A stretch of DNA of 18,266 nt from positions 1 to 18,266 of the forward strand of contig JAEYNR010000098.1 of the NCBI GenBank assembly GCA_023412475.1, written 5' to 3'. Positions 7,824 to 15,647 of this stretch are shown here, in pieces; within the stretch, counting starts at the first letter, position 1; the number at the start of each line of letters is the position of its first letter. The translations under genes and the position numbers were made by a program. Below the pieces are notes generated by a model. That model saw only the letters and a list, made by a program, of their open reading frames with translations, made no database searches and was not told where the DNA came from. The DNA comes from Fibrobacterota bacterium (GTDB lineage: Bacteria; Fibrobacterota; Chitinivibrionia; Chitinivibrionales; Chitinispirillaceae).

Positions 7824-9179
7824 ATGGGAAAAAGGGAGCAGAAAAAAGCGAATCCCCGCCAGCTAATACTCAAGATTTTTATTGAACTGGACAAAAATAA
7901 AAGTAATCTTGACCACATAATTAACGTCGTTTTAAGAGGATCTCACATTGATCACAGGGACAGACGATTCGTTTTTGAAATAGTTTATGGAATATTGAGG
8001 CATAAAGCTACAATCGACTACACTATCGATAAGTATCTTTCACAGAGTAGCGCTCAGAAGGATAAGGATGAGGACCTTTTTAGAATTTTGCGTATAGGGA
8101 TTTACCAGCTTCTTTACATGGACAAAGTTCCCGATCATGCAGCAGTTAATGAAACGGTTATATTGGCGAAGGCAGATCTGAAGACAGTCCGTTTTTCCAG
8201 TGTGGTGAATGCTATCATGCGGGCATTAATAAACGACAAAAAGATAATTCCTCTTCCAGATCCCCAAAAAGATCTTGTAAACCGTCTGACTGTGGAATAT
8301 TCTCATCCCCGCTGGATGGTGGAGAGGTGGCTGAAAAATTTCGGATTGGCAAAAACAAAGCAGGTTTTAGCTTTTAATAACCAGAAGCCATCAATTTTTC
8401 TCAGACGAAAACTCAGGGAGATTTCGCGTCAGCAGTTTGAAGTTGATATCAGAAGTATATGCGAACCTGCAACTGGATACCTGAATCTGTATTACAAGCT
8501 TAAAAGGTCACTTTTACCAGAAAATATTCAGATAATTCACCATGGCTTATGCAATGTGCAATCGCCTTCATCAGGCTGGGTTGTGGCCCTGATGGATGTA
8601 AATAAGGGTGAACATCTGCTGGATCTCTGTGCTGCACCCGGGGGGAAAGCTGCTCTTCTGTCTGAGTTAACCGGTGATAGCGGAACGGTGTGTGCCTGTG
8701 AACTGAAGTGGAATCGTCTGATGAGCATAATTGAGACTGCCGGAAGAATGAAACTGGATAATATTTATTCCTTGATTTGTGATGGTTCTTATCCTCCTTT
8801 TAACGGCTTTTTTGACAAAGTTTTACTGGATGCCCCCTGCAGCGGAACCGGCGTTCTTCACCGCCATCCAGAAGCACGATGGGTTCGCAAAGAGGAGGAT
8901 ATTTTCTCTCTGGCAGAAAAACAGAGAACCCTGTTAAATTCTGCTGCATCACTGGTAGACAAAGACGGTGTAATCGTCTATTCAACCTGTTCACTGGAAC
9001 CGGAAGAAAACCAGAAACAGATAGAACTATTTCTCAAGGAACATCCATCCTTCTGTCTGGATAATGTTCCTGATTCTATTCCTGAGCGTTTCATTGATAA
9101 CAGCGGATATCTGAGGATCACTCCTTATGAGCATGGTATGGATGCCATGTTTGGAGCAAGATTGAAAAGAATGAATTGA
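7824..9179 (+). CDS. rsmB: 16S rRNA m5C967 methyltransferase RsmB
   Basis: A 451-aa S-adenosylmethionine-dependent RNA methyltransferase (Fmu/Sun family) that makes 5-methylcytosine in 16S rRNA. Residues about 8-140 are the NusB-like RNA-binding domain (RFVFEIVYGILRHKATIDY; YMDKVPDHAAVNE). The catalytic domain has the SAM loop LDLCAAPGGKAALL (about 267-279), motif IV DAPCSGTGVLHRHPE with Cys339, and motif VI YSTCSLEPEENQ with the nucleophile Cys389. The usual VQDEASQ helix is replaced by NVQSPSSGW, a mild deviation. ATG 7824 has AGGAAACAGG just upstream and gives the family-like start; an in-frame GTG at 7743 would overlap fmt. It is probably co-transcribed with fmt. Confidence 0.96.
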   Translation: MGKREQKKANPRQLILKIFIELDKNKSNLDHIINVVLRGSHIDHRDRRFVFEIVYGILRHKATIDYTIDKYLSQSSAQKDKDEDLFRILRIGIYQLLYMDKVPDHAAVNETVILAKADLKTVRFSSVVNAIMRALINDKKIIPLPDPQKDLVNRLTVEYSHPRWMVERWLKNFGLAKTKQVLAFNNQKPSIFLRRKLREISRQQFEVDIRSICEPATGYLNLYYKLKRSLLPENIQIIHHGLCNVQSPSSGWVVALMDVNKGEHLLDLCAAPGGKAALLSELTGDSGTVCACELKWNRLMSIIETAGRMKLDNIYSLICDGSYPPFNGFFDKVLLDAPCSGTGVLHRHPEARWVRKEEDIFSLAEKQRTLLNSAASLVDKDGVIVYSTCSLEPEENQKQIELFLKEHPSFCLDNVPDSIPERFIDNSGYLRITPYEHGMDAMFGARLKRMN

Positions 9180-9303
9180 AAAATCTGTGAAATTGACGGA
9201 AAATGAGATAGGTGATGTATTTTTGGGGCTGATGGTGTTCATTTTCGCACCGATTGGCGGCTGATCAACATGGATTTTCAAGGACTAAACTGAATTTTTG
9301 ATC

Positions 9304-9942
9304 ATGATTTATCTGTACAGGTCTGTTCTACTCTCCATATTAATCATTTTGATGCATCTTTGCTGCAGTCCTTCACCGTATGGGTTCTCTGTAAACCATC
9401 TTTATAGCCGTGAGAAATTCAGCAGTTCAGAACTTTATGAAAGAAGTATCGGTATCTGTCACCTTTTAAGAGACACCTGTTATGACACTTTGCAGTTTCT
9501 CCGTTCGAAGAGCCATTTCGAAGAATTGAAAAAGGTGAGATCCGATTTGCAATTTATCTCAGCAGATGAAATCGAAAGACATTTCCTAAATAAATGGAGC
9601 ATGGATTCCTTACAACAGTTTTTCACTCTTCTATTTAAAGGTCAAATTGCTACCCTGCAAACCCGTGACTCGTTATGGAGTGGTATAAAAAGCGATTATT
9701 ATCTGGTGATGCGTCTGAGAGATGCTTCGACTGTAAAAACATTCAACAATGCTGTTCGCAAACGCGTGAGTGTGGAGGCAGAGCTTTGGGACTGTAAAGA
9801 TCAGGAGGTGCTCTGGAGAATCATAGTCAGGGGAATCTGTGTCAGAGGGAAAATTCCGGACAGACAGTTTCTGCTGGAGGCAGTTAAAAATGTCTTTGAA
9901 AAACTCCCTAAGCCACTTCCATCATATGGTAATCAATGGTGA
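9304..9942 (+). CDS. Putative lipoprotein, unknown function
   Basis: A 212-aa protein with a hydrophobic N-terminal segment (residues about 5-19) followed by Cys-Cys-Ser, which suggests a lipoprotein signal, although the residues before the cysteines (MHL) make a poor lipobox. The mature part is alpha/beta. The end (VSVEAELWDCKDQEVLWRI, then a helix ending LPKPLPSYGNQW) resembles many bacterial envelope lipoproteins in which a strand reading 'W...G/D..V.W' is followed by a final helix and LP. I cannot name the family. No clear SD is placed for ATG 9304; a TTG at 9298 is the alternative, with an AGGA 13 bases before it. It is the first of three closely packed genes (gaps of 6 and 15 bases). 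Confidence 0.7.
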   Translation: MIYLYRSVLLSILIILMHLCCSPSPYGFSVNHLYSREKFSSSELYERSIGICHLLRDTCYDTLQFLRSKSHFEELKKVRSDLQFISADEIERHFLNKWSMDSLQQFFTLLFKGQIATLQTRDSLWSGIKSDYYLVMRLRDASTVKTFNNAVRKRVSVEAELWDCKDQEVLWRIIVRGICVRGKIPDRQFLLEAVKNVFEKLPKPLPSYGNQW

Positions 9943-9948
9943 AAGCAG

Positions 9949-10158
9949 ATGCGAGCTTGTGCTGAAAAGATAGTAAAAGTAGGTTTTACCAGATCACCAA
10001 AAGCGGTGTTTGACGAAGTTGAATCGGTTACAGCAGAGATGATCAGGCAGGGGTGGTATTTAAAGGACAGTTGTATAGAAGATGGATTAGGATATGTGCA
10101 TCTTTTTTTTGAACGTGAAATTGATGGAAATAATACGGATGCAGTTGCATCATTTTAG
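9949..10158 (+). CDS. Small conserved-looking 69-aa protein, unknown function
   Basis: A 69-aa soluble protein with no membrane segment and no recognised domain. Composition and pattern look like a real single alpha/beta domain: a strand (KIVKVGFTRSP), a helix (KAVFDEVESVTAEMIRQGW), then a strand pair (YLKDSCIEDGLGYVHLFFER). The layout is similar to small proteins that bind a partner through a helix on a beta sheet, such as DUF4177-type proteins, but I make no family claim. GGTGAAAG lies just before the ATG. It sits 6 bases after the lipoprotein stop and 15 bases before the STAS gene, so the three are likely translated from one mRNA. Confidence 0.65.
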   Translation: MRACAEKIVKVGFTRSPKAVFDEVESVTAEMIRQGWYLKDSCIEDGLGYVHLFFEREIDGNNTDAVASF

Positions 10159-10173
10159 AAGGGAGAAGGATTT

Positions 10174-10524
10174 ATGAAGTATGAATTTGAACAAAAGGGT
10201 AGTTTCATTATGATACACATTATCGGCAATATCGACACTACCTCAAAAACTCAGCAGCTTGATCGGGAAATCTCCGCCTTGGTTGAAAAGGGCAATCATC
10301 ATTTTATTTTTAACCTGAAACGTACTACCTATCTTGACAGCGCCGGAATCAGCATCTTTATTCATTGTCTCTGTGATGTTCAGCAGAATAATGGTTCTGT
10401 ATTCATAATTGCAGAAGATAATCAGGTGCGTCGGGTTCTGGAGATGGTGGGAATAAATCGTCTGATAAAAACCTACGATTCAGAAAAGGAACTCCTGGAT
10501 GCTCAGAAGGTGGAAGCAGACTGA
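10174..10524 (+). CDS. STAS-domain anti-sigma-factor antagonist
   Basis: A 116-aa single-domain protein of the SpoIIAA/RsbV family. Such proteins bind and titrate an anti-sigma-factor kinase when unphosphorylated and are switched off by phosphorylation of one serine. Here the phosphorylation loop reads TYLDSAGISIF, with Ser56 as the predicted target after Asp55, and the preceding strand (HHFIFNLKRTTYLD) is typical. Length matches the family. A GGGAGAAGGA stretch gives a strong SD. It is the last gene before the terminator at 10573. No anti-sigma kinase, sigma factor or PP2C phosphatase is encoded in this window, so its partners must lie elsewhere. Confidence 0.92.
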   Translation: MKYEFEQKGSFIMIHIIGNIDTTSKTQQLDREISALVEKGNHHFIFNLKRTTYLDSAGISIFIHCLCDVQQNNGSVFIIAEDNQVRRVLEMVGINRLIKTYDSEKELLDAQKVEAD

Positions 10525-10536
10525 TTATGTAAATAT

Positions 10537-10634
10537 CGAAATTCGAAATCCTAAAAAGGAATAAGAGGTCTCAAGGCAACTGAAGTTTATCAGTGAGCCT
10601 TTTTTCTCATTTTCTGTTCATATTTCGAATTTCG
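10537..10634. repeat. 13-base inverted repeat flanking the terminator
   Basis: CGAAATTCGAAAT at 10537-10549 is repeated exactly in inverted orientation as ATTTCGAATTTCG at 10622-10634, enclosing the intrinsic terminator. Each arm is itself two CGAAAT(T) units, which recalls degenerate heptamer repeats found between genes in some bacteria. It may form a long-range stem in the 3' region or be a remnant of a small repeat family. Confidence 0.7.
10573..10606 (+). terminator. Rho-independent terminator after the STAS gene
   Basis: The stem AAGGC/GCCTT is extended, after a small internal bulge, by ACTGA/TCAGT with loop AGTTTA, and is followed directly by TTTTTT. It ends the plus-strand fmt-to-STAS transcription run 49 bases after the STAS stop codon. 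On the other strand no T-run follows, so it is one-directional. Confidence 0.9.
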
Positions 10635-10663
10635 TGCTTATTTTCTCCTAATATTTTATGCAA

Positions 10664-12025
10664 TCAGATAGCTGGGTAGCTGCTATACCTTTTCTTTCCA
10701 CGTGGAAATTTATAAAAGTATACCAGAGAGTTGCGGTTATAGTTATAGGACATCTGTTTTTCTTTAGGAAGATTGGTTATTTCACCTTGAGCGAATCCTA
10801 ATTGGGAGAACCAGTCTGAGGTCTGGGTTGTAAGGAGAAAAACCTGTTTTAATTGCATAGAATATGCTTTTTCCAGCAGATAAGAGATGATCCTTTTGCC
10901 GATTCCCGCATTGATATACATCTCGTCTACTGCAACAGCAGCGATCTCACCCTGTTGTCCGTGCTTGTGCAAGGCTCCGCATCCGTGCACAGTTCCATCC
11001 ACCTCATAAACGATGTAGTCATTAATATGTTTTTCCAGATCTGAAGCGGTTCTTGGGATCAGGATTTTATCTTCTATAGCCGGTTGCATTATCCGCAGGA
11101 CTTCAGCGATATCTGAGTAGGTCATTTTTCGGATGTTTTCGTGCTGGTTGGAATAGATCATGGTGCCCAGCCCCCGGTTAGAGAAGATTTCTTTAAGAAT
11201 CATCCCCTCTATATGACCATCGACGATATGAACCCGTTTTACACCAAGGTTGCAGGCCTCCAGCCCTAAAGATACAAGCTCGATTGATTCATCATAGTTG
11301 TCAGTGCTGTTTTGGTCAAGGAAATTATTTGCTTGTTCGAGGTTCAGTTGAGAGACAATGCCATCGCCTGAAACAAACACTCCCTCAGGGATCTTATATT
11401 CCCCCTGATGAACACCGCCCTTATCGGTGACAAAAAAGAGTTTTGCAGCTTTAAGCTCAATACTCAGGGTCAGTGCCAATTCGTTTGATGAGAGGTTGTA
11501 GGGTTTACCTTTGCCGCTCCATCCGATATTGGGAAAGATAGGTATCAAACCGTCTTCCAGAACATTATTGAGAATATCGATCTGCAACCGTTCGACGGTA
11601 CCGGAGCTTTGGTAATTTATTCCATTTCGCACCCCGATGCTTCTTGCCCTGACCCAGTTTCCGATCACTGCATGTGCCTCAGATTCAGCCAGCATGGTCA
11701 TTATATTGTTTGAAACATCAAATGCAGCCATCTTAATAAAAGGAATCGATTCGGGAGGTGAAATCCGGATACCATTTACAGTGGAGCAACTGACATTATA
11801 GGTTTTCAGGACCTCATCGATTCTGGTTCTGGCACCTGGGACCAGAATTATTCGGATTCCCAAATTATGTAAAAGCACCAGATCTTTTATAAAAATTGGA
11901 AACAGGGGGTTGGAGATGAGGGTATCATCAATTTTAATCACGAAAAGCTCATTTTTAAAACGATCGATATACCCGAATGCCTGACGAATTACTTGAGATT
12001 GTTCTTTAAGCTTAGACTTATCCAT
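10664..12025 (-). CDS. argA: N-acetylglutamate synthase, fused kinase-fold and GNAT (ArgA)
   Basis: A 453-aa enzyme that makes N-acetyl-L-glutamate from glutamate and acetyl-CoA, the first step of arginine synthesis. Residues about 27-275 are an amino-acid-kinase fold (IRIILVPGARTRIDEVL; PIFPNIGW; KLFFVTDKGGV; RVHIVDGHIEGMILKEIF), which in this class binds arginine as feedback inhibitor. RGLGTMI at 284-290 links it to a GNAT acetyltransferase domain (about 297-440) with EIAAVAVDEMYINAGIGKRI as the acetyl-CoA loop and LLTTQTSDWFSQLGF. The domain order, length and linker closely follow E. coli ArgA (443 aa) rather than the short standalone form. The start has no good SD. The gene stands alone, with no other arg genes nearby. 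Confidence 0.95.
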   Translation of the reverse strand: MDKSKLKEQSQVIRQAFGYIDRFKNELFVIKIDDTLISNPLFPIFIKDLVLLHNLGIRIILVPGARTRIDEVLKTYNVSCSTVNGIRISPPESIPFIKMAAFDVSNNIMTMLAESEAHAVIGNWVRARSIGVRNGINYQSSGTVERLQIDILNNVLEDGLIPIFPNIGWSGKGKPYNLSSNELALTLSIELKAAKLFFVTDKGGVHQGEYKIPEGVFVSGDGIVSQLNLEQANNFLDQNSTDNYDESIELVSLGLEACNLGVKRVHIVDGHIEGMILKEIFSNRGLGTMIYSNQHENIRKMTYSDIAEVLRIMQPAIEDKILIPRTASDLEKHINDYIVYEVDGTVHGCGALHKHGQQGEIAAVAVDEMYINAGIGKRIISYLLEKAYSMQLKQVFLLTTQTSDWFSQLGFAQGEITNLPKEKQMSYNYNRNSLVYFYKFPRGKKRYSSYPAI

Positions 12026-12447
12026 GGTGATTTGAGAGACCGCAAAAACTTTCTGTAATTTGTATTCTTTTTATTTCGATAGAAAAAATACACTATTGTT
12101 GGTTATTTGAGGCATTTTTTTAAGGGATATCCTTCAATTTTTTAACGAACTTGCTGCAATTAATCTTCAGATTCCAGTTTTGTCTCCTATTGGCCAGGCC
12201 CATGAACTTATCAAACAAAGCATTCCTAACGTAGAGCTTTTTAGTCTGTAACATGAAATATATTACTTCGTAGCTGCTGGAGCTTTAAAACAAATATCCT
12301 CGAAAAACAATTAAAGTGAATCTGAGAGAATGTGCCAGTCTTTTCTTGCTATTAATTTCTGTTCTTTGTTTAAATGTTTACTGATTAATTGACAAACAAA
12401 CTAATGTTGTTTTTCCCATATTTTTCTAGGTGGAAGAGGAGGAGGAG
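12026..12447. other. Divergent intergenic region with a possible decayed ORF
   Basis: A gap of about 420 bases between argA and the coiled-coil protein. It should hold both promoters, but no good pair was found; a perfect TTGACA at 12389-12394 lacks a -10 at normal spacing. From 12111 to 12251 (plus strand) the frame is open without a start codon and reads as protein-like text (DILQFFNELAAINLQIPVLS, then GQAHELIKQSIPNVELFSL, stop). This could be the tail of a lost gene or chance. A strong SD lies at the right end. Confidence 0.4.
12430..12447 (+). promoter_or_regulatory. Extended Shine-Dalgarno array deciding the start at 12448
   Basis: GGAAGAGGAGGAGGAG directly before ATG 12448 contains several overlapping AGGAGG cores. 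If GTG 12430 were the start, this array would be translated as a run of glutamates before a signal peptide, which is implausible; it is best read as ribosome-binding sequence. Confidence 0.75.
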
Positions 12448-12852
12448 ATGAGGGCTCTGCTGAGAGTTACTTTATTATCTTATTTACTGTTTTCATCCTG
12501 TGCTTTTTCACAAGACTCGTCAGAGAAAGATCATCAGCAACAGCAACAGACAGAAATAGAACAATTGAAAAGTGAAATATCCAATTTGAATACAGATCTA
12601 AACAACCTAAAGTCTGAAGTCGAACAGCTTAATAAATTGTTAGCAGCACCGCCATTTGCATCTTTTAATAATACTTTGCCTAATGATACTTCTTCTACTT
12701 CTCAAACGCCATCAACCCAAAGCAATGAAACAGGGTATTGGTGTACAAAGTCGAACAAAAGGCATAATTCTTCCTGCAGATATTATAAAACATCCGGTGG
12801 CCGGCCCTGTGGTCCAAATGATGGAACGGCTTGTAAATTATGTGGTGGGTAA
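12448..12852 (+). CDS. Exported coiled-coil protein with C-terminal Cys/His-rich motif
   Basis: A 134-aa exported protein. Residues 1 to about 21 form a signal sequence (MRALLRVTLLSYLLFSSCAFS); the FSSC segment could be a non-ideal lipobox, so a lipid anchor at Cys18 is possible. Residues about 33-66 are a heptad coiled coil (EIEQLKSEISNLNTDL onward), followed by a Ser/Thr/Pro-rich linker. The C-terminal 37 residues contain WCTKSNKRHNSSCRYYK and GRPCGPNDGTACKLCGG, with Cys99, His106, Cys110, Cys121, Cys129 and Cys132 as likely metal or disulfide ligands. I recall this RHNSSCRYY...CxxCGG tail on otherwise unrelated exported proteins in several phyla, without a known function. The ATG 12448 start is set by the overlapping SD array. 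Confidence 0.8.
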   Translation: MRALLRVTLLSYLLFSSCAFSQDSSEKDHQQQQQTEIEQLKSEISNLNTDLNNLKSEVEQLNKLLAAPPFASFNNTLPNDTSSTSQTPSTQSNETGYWCTKSNKRHNSSCRYYKTSGGRPCGPNDGTACKLCGG

Positions 12853-12978
12853 AAATTTGGTATGGCCATATCTGGCTCATGCAGAAAAGTGGAATAAGCC
12901 ATCTACAGAATTAAGATCATTGAACAAAGTATATTGGAAGATGATTTGACAAATGAGACTCGGATTATTTTTTCTCTT

Positions 12979-15039
12979 TCAGTTCTGAGAAATCTCACAA
13001 TCAACACTGTTCTCTGCTTTATCTGCAAATTTCTGCTTCATCTGTTTAAAGAAATCCTCTATGAACTCCATCTTTTCCTGATCCTGCTTTTCACCGATTT
13101 TACCATCAAGAAACTCTTCAGGGATTTCTCTGAGAAAAGGGCAGGGGGTAACCGAACGGATTTTTCCACGGTAAACCTTTGTGCCCGGATAAGTGAGAAA
13201 AAGCCGTTTCTGTGCTCTGGTCATCCCCACATAAAAGAGCCGTCTTTCTTCATCGATTTTTCCCTCTTCCAGAGCACGCGGAGAAGGGATATAGGTGCTG
13301 TCAAGACCTGCCAGAAAAACCACCGGGAATTCCAGACCCTTTGATTTGTGAAAAGTCATCAGGACAACCCCTTTACGGGGTTTGTTTTCTGTTTCTTCAT
13401 CGGTTTCTGAGGTTATTAAAGCTATTTCCTGAAGATAACCTGCAAGGGTGGGTTTCTTTCTTCTGAATTTGTTTTCGTAAAGTTCGATACCGTGGATCAT
13501 TTCCTCGATATTTTCCAGGCGGCGTTTATAGTCATCGTCTTCTTTGTAGGCACGTTTGAGATGTTCGAGGTACCCGGTTTCCTGGAGAATGCTTTTGACG
13601 GTCAGGGTGAGTGAGCTGTTAGAGAACTGCTCGTTGAATTTATTGAAAAATGCAATAAAACTGTCAATTTTTAGATGTTGGTCTTCACTGATTTTATCGA
13701 GGGTGCTGTGTCTGTTCATGGCATCCCAGAGGCTCATCTTGCGGAATGCAGCGAGGTCATCAAGTTGTTCGAGGGTGGATGGAGTGATCCCTTTATTGGG
13801 AACTTTAAGCACTCGCATCATGCTGAGTTCATCGTGGGAATTGGCAAAGAAACGCAGATAGGAGATAATATCCTTTATCTCTTTTCGTTCATAGAAACTG
13901 GTTGCACCGCTGACTGTGTATGGGACTGCTTTTTTTCGCAACTGTTCCTCATAGCGGCGCATCATGGCATTGGTTCGTAAAAGTATAGCATGATCAACAT
14001 AGCCAAAGGAGGTATGTTCATTATGCTCTGCTATTTTTTCAGCAATCCAGACAGCCTCATCCTCTTCGTCATCACCTTTGTAATGCATGATCGGATCACC
14101 ATCACCGGAAACCGCTGTTATCTGTTTGTGTTTACGAATCCGGTTATTGGATACAACTGCATGTGCTCCTGCAAGGATCTGGTGTGTTGATCTGTAGTTT
14201 TTGTCGAGTATGACGGTGGTGCAGTTACGGAATTCGGAGGAAAATGAGAGTATGTTTTCAATTTCCGCCCCTCTCCATGAGTAGATCCCCTGGTCATCAT
14301 CGCCTACAACCATGATGTTGTTGATTGGATGAGCCAGGAGTTTTGCTAATTTCATCTGTACTGCGTTGGTGTCCTGGAATTCATCTATTGAAATGTAGCG
14401 GTAACGGTTCTGATATTTAGTGAGAATCTCGGGGTGTTTTATAAATATTTGAAGCGGCAGAAGCAGCAGATCGTCAAAATCGACAGTCTGTCTTTTCTGG
14501 AGAATGGCACTGTAGGAGGTATAAACTCTGCTGAGTTTTCTCTCGTCGGGTTTTTCTTTTTTCAACTGTTCAGGATCGAGTGTGCTGTTTTTAGCCATAC
14601 TGATTCTATATGCAAACTCCTGTGGGTCCTGATCTTTTAAACCGCGCACCCCTGTTGCTCTCATAATGCTTTTAAGTGTGGAAATCTTCTCATGTTCATC
14701 AATGATACTGAATGATTTGGTAAAACCAATTTTTTCGCCTTCCTCGCGAAGAATCTTCACTCCCAAGGAATGGAACGTGGACAAAGTCATGGCATCTGCA
14801 ATTTTGGATGATGTTTGTGCTGCTACGCGCTCTTTCATCTCCCGTGCAGCTTTGTTGGTGAAAGTAACAGCCAGGATCTGCTCTGGCTTACATCTTTTTT
14901 CATATACCAGTCGCGCAATGCGGGTGGTCAGTACACGTGTTTTTCCACTTCCTGCTCCAGCAAGTACCAATATGGGGTTTTCATTATGTAATACTGCTTT
15001 TTTTTGACTATCATTGAGTCCATGGGTAAAATCTGGCAT
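12979..15039 (-). CDS. Superfamily 1A ATP-dependent DNA helicase, Rep/UvrD/PcrA family
   Basis: A 686-aa 3'-5' DNA helicase acting in replication restart or repair. Visible motifs in order: LAGAGSGKT Walker A (26-34), AVTFTNKAA (Ia, 57-65), TLSTFHSLG (85-93), DEFQDTN Walker B (219-225), VVGDDDQGIYSWRGA (244-258), LDKNYRST (278-285), MTFHKSKGLEF (561-571) and EERRLFYVGMTRAQ (597-610). YSWRGA rather than YGWRGA, and a short C-terminus without the UvrD/PcrA tail domain, bring it closest to E. coli Rep (673 aa), but I do not assign a symbol. GGAAAGG at good spacing precedes the ATG. It is convergent with the coiled-coil gene; no terminator was found between them. Confidence 0.95.
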   Translation of the reverse strand: MPDFTHGLNDSQKKAVLHNENPILVLAGAGSGKTRVLTTRIARLVYEKRCKPEQILAVTFTNKAAREMKERVAAQTSSKIADAMTLSTFHSLGVKILREEGEKIGFTKSFSIIDEHEKISTLKSIMRATGVRGLKDQDPQEFAYRISMAKNSTLDPEQLKKEKPDERKLSRVYTSYSAILQKRQTVDFDDLLLLPLQIFIKHPEILTKYQNRYRYISIDEFQDTNAVQMKLAKLLAHPINNIMVVGDDDQGIYSWRGAEIENILSFSSEFRNCTTVILDKNYRSTHQILAGAHAVVSNNRIRKHKQITAVSGDGDPIMHYKGDDEEDEAVWIAEKIAEHNEHTSFGYVDHAILLRTNAMMRRYEEQLRKKAVPYTVSGATSFYERKEIKDIISYLRFFANSHDELSMMRVLKVPNKGITPSTLEQLDDLAAFRKMSLWDAMNRHSTLDKISEDQHLKIDSFIAFFNKFNEQFSNSSLTLTVKSILQETGYLEHLKRAYKEDDDYKRRLENIEEMIHGIELYENKFRRKKPTLAGYLQEIALITSETDEETENKPRKGVVLMTFHKSKGLEFPVVFLAGLDSTYIPSPRALEEGKIDEERRLFYVGMTRAQKRLFLTYPGTKVYRGKIRSVTPCPFLREIPEEFLDGKIGEKQDQEKMEFIEDFFKQMKQKFADKAENSVDCEISQN

Positions 15040-15647
15040 TACAACCTTTCCGTTTACAAAACAAATATAGGCACAGGCTTAAAGAAAATAATACTGTGAC
15101 TGGATCTAAAAAGAGGCGAATTTCGCGTGAAAAAGAGAAGAAAAATGCTGAGAAGCATTAAAAATTGATTTCTAAAAGCTTGAAAATCAAAGGGATAATG
15201 CGTAATCAACAAATAATAATCTCACAAGGATTAAATTATTCTCTAACACCGCGCTTACGGGCTACTAGACTGCAGCGCTGATCAATTGAGGGTTCTTTTT
15301 TTCCAAAGAAGAAACTTTCTGTGACCCGTGTTGCGCATATTGTAAATTATACGGCTGTTGGGTGGCCTTATAGTATTTTTCTGCAAACCAACAGAAGTAT
15401 AGCATGTATAGAGGCTGGCCAGAAATTCTGGATTAAAAAAATGATAGCAAAAGATGCAGTAGAACTGGGTCACGCAATCTCTTCATATTTAGCTGGGGGA
15501 ATCAAAGATCTCTCTCAGTTTGAATTTTATTTTTTTTGGGCCGCAAAACCTGGCTCTCTGAGCTTGACACTCTTCGATGGATTCTCTCTTACCTCTGGAG
15601 AATAACTAAACCACAAATTTAATGTACATTTTCGAAGCTGGACCTTT
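15040..15647. other. Long intergenic region, no convincing gene
   Basis: About 600 bases between the divergent helicase and membrane-protein genes. A GTG-started frame at 15321-15605 (94 codons, plus) is open, but it has no SD, no recognisable domain and a competing frame on the other strand, so I do not call it. A palindromic CAGCGCTG sits near 15270-15280, followed about 15 bases later by a T-run. The region could hold a non-coding RNA or a decayed gene; I saw no tmRNA, RNase P RNA or SRP RNA signature. Confidence 0.4.
15122..15159 (-). terminator. Possible weak terminator-like hairpin upstream of the helicase
   Basis: On the minus strand, AATGCT-TCTC-AGCATT (15159-15144) is followed by a pyrimidine-rich stretch TTTCTTCTCTTTTT. 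The position is upstream of the helicase gene, so it would end a minus-strand transcript from the gap, or attenuate the helicase leader if its promoter is farther up. The stem is only six pairs, so this is tentative. Confidence 0.3.

Noticed and set aside
12389..12424. Promoter with perfect TTGACA before the coiled-coil gene
   Set aside because: The base run at 17-base spacing is TTTCCC and the nearest TATTTT is 24 bases away, so no valid -10 exists.
12656..12949. Frame overlapping the coiled-coil gene in another phase
   Set aside because: It is driven by the low-complexity linker and lacks an SD; the Cys/His motif supports the other frame.
15321..15605. 94-codon GTG frame in the large gap
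   Set aside because: No SD, no recognisable domain and an equally open competing frame on the minus strand; kept only as part of the gap description.
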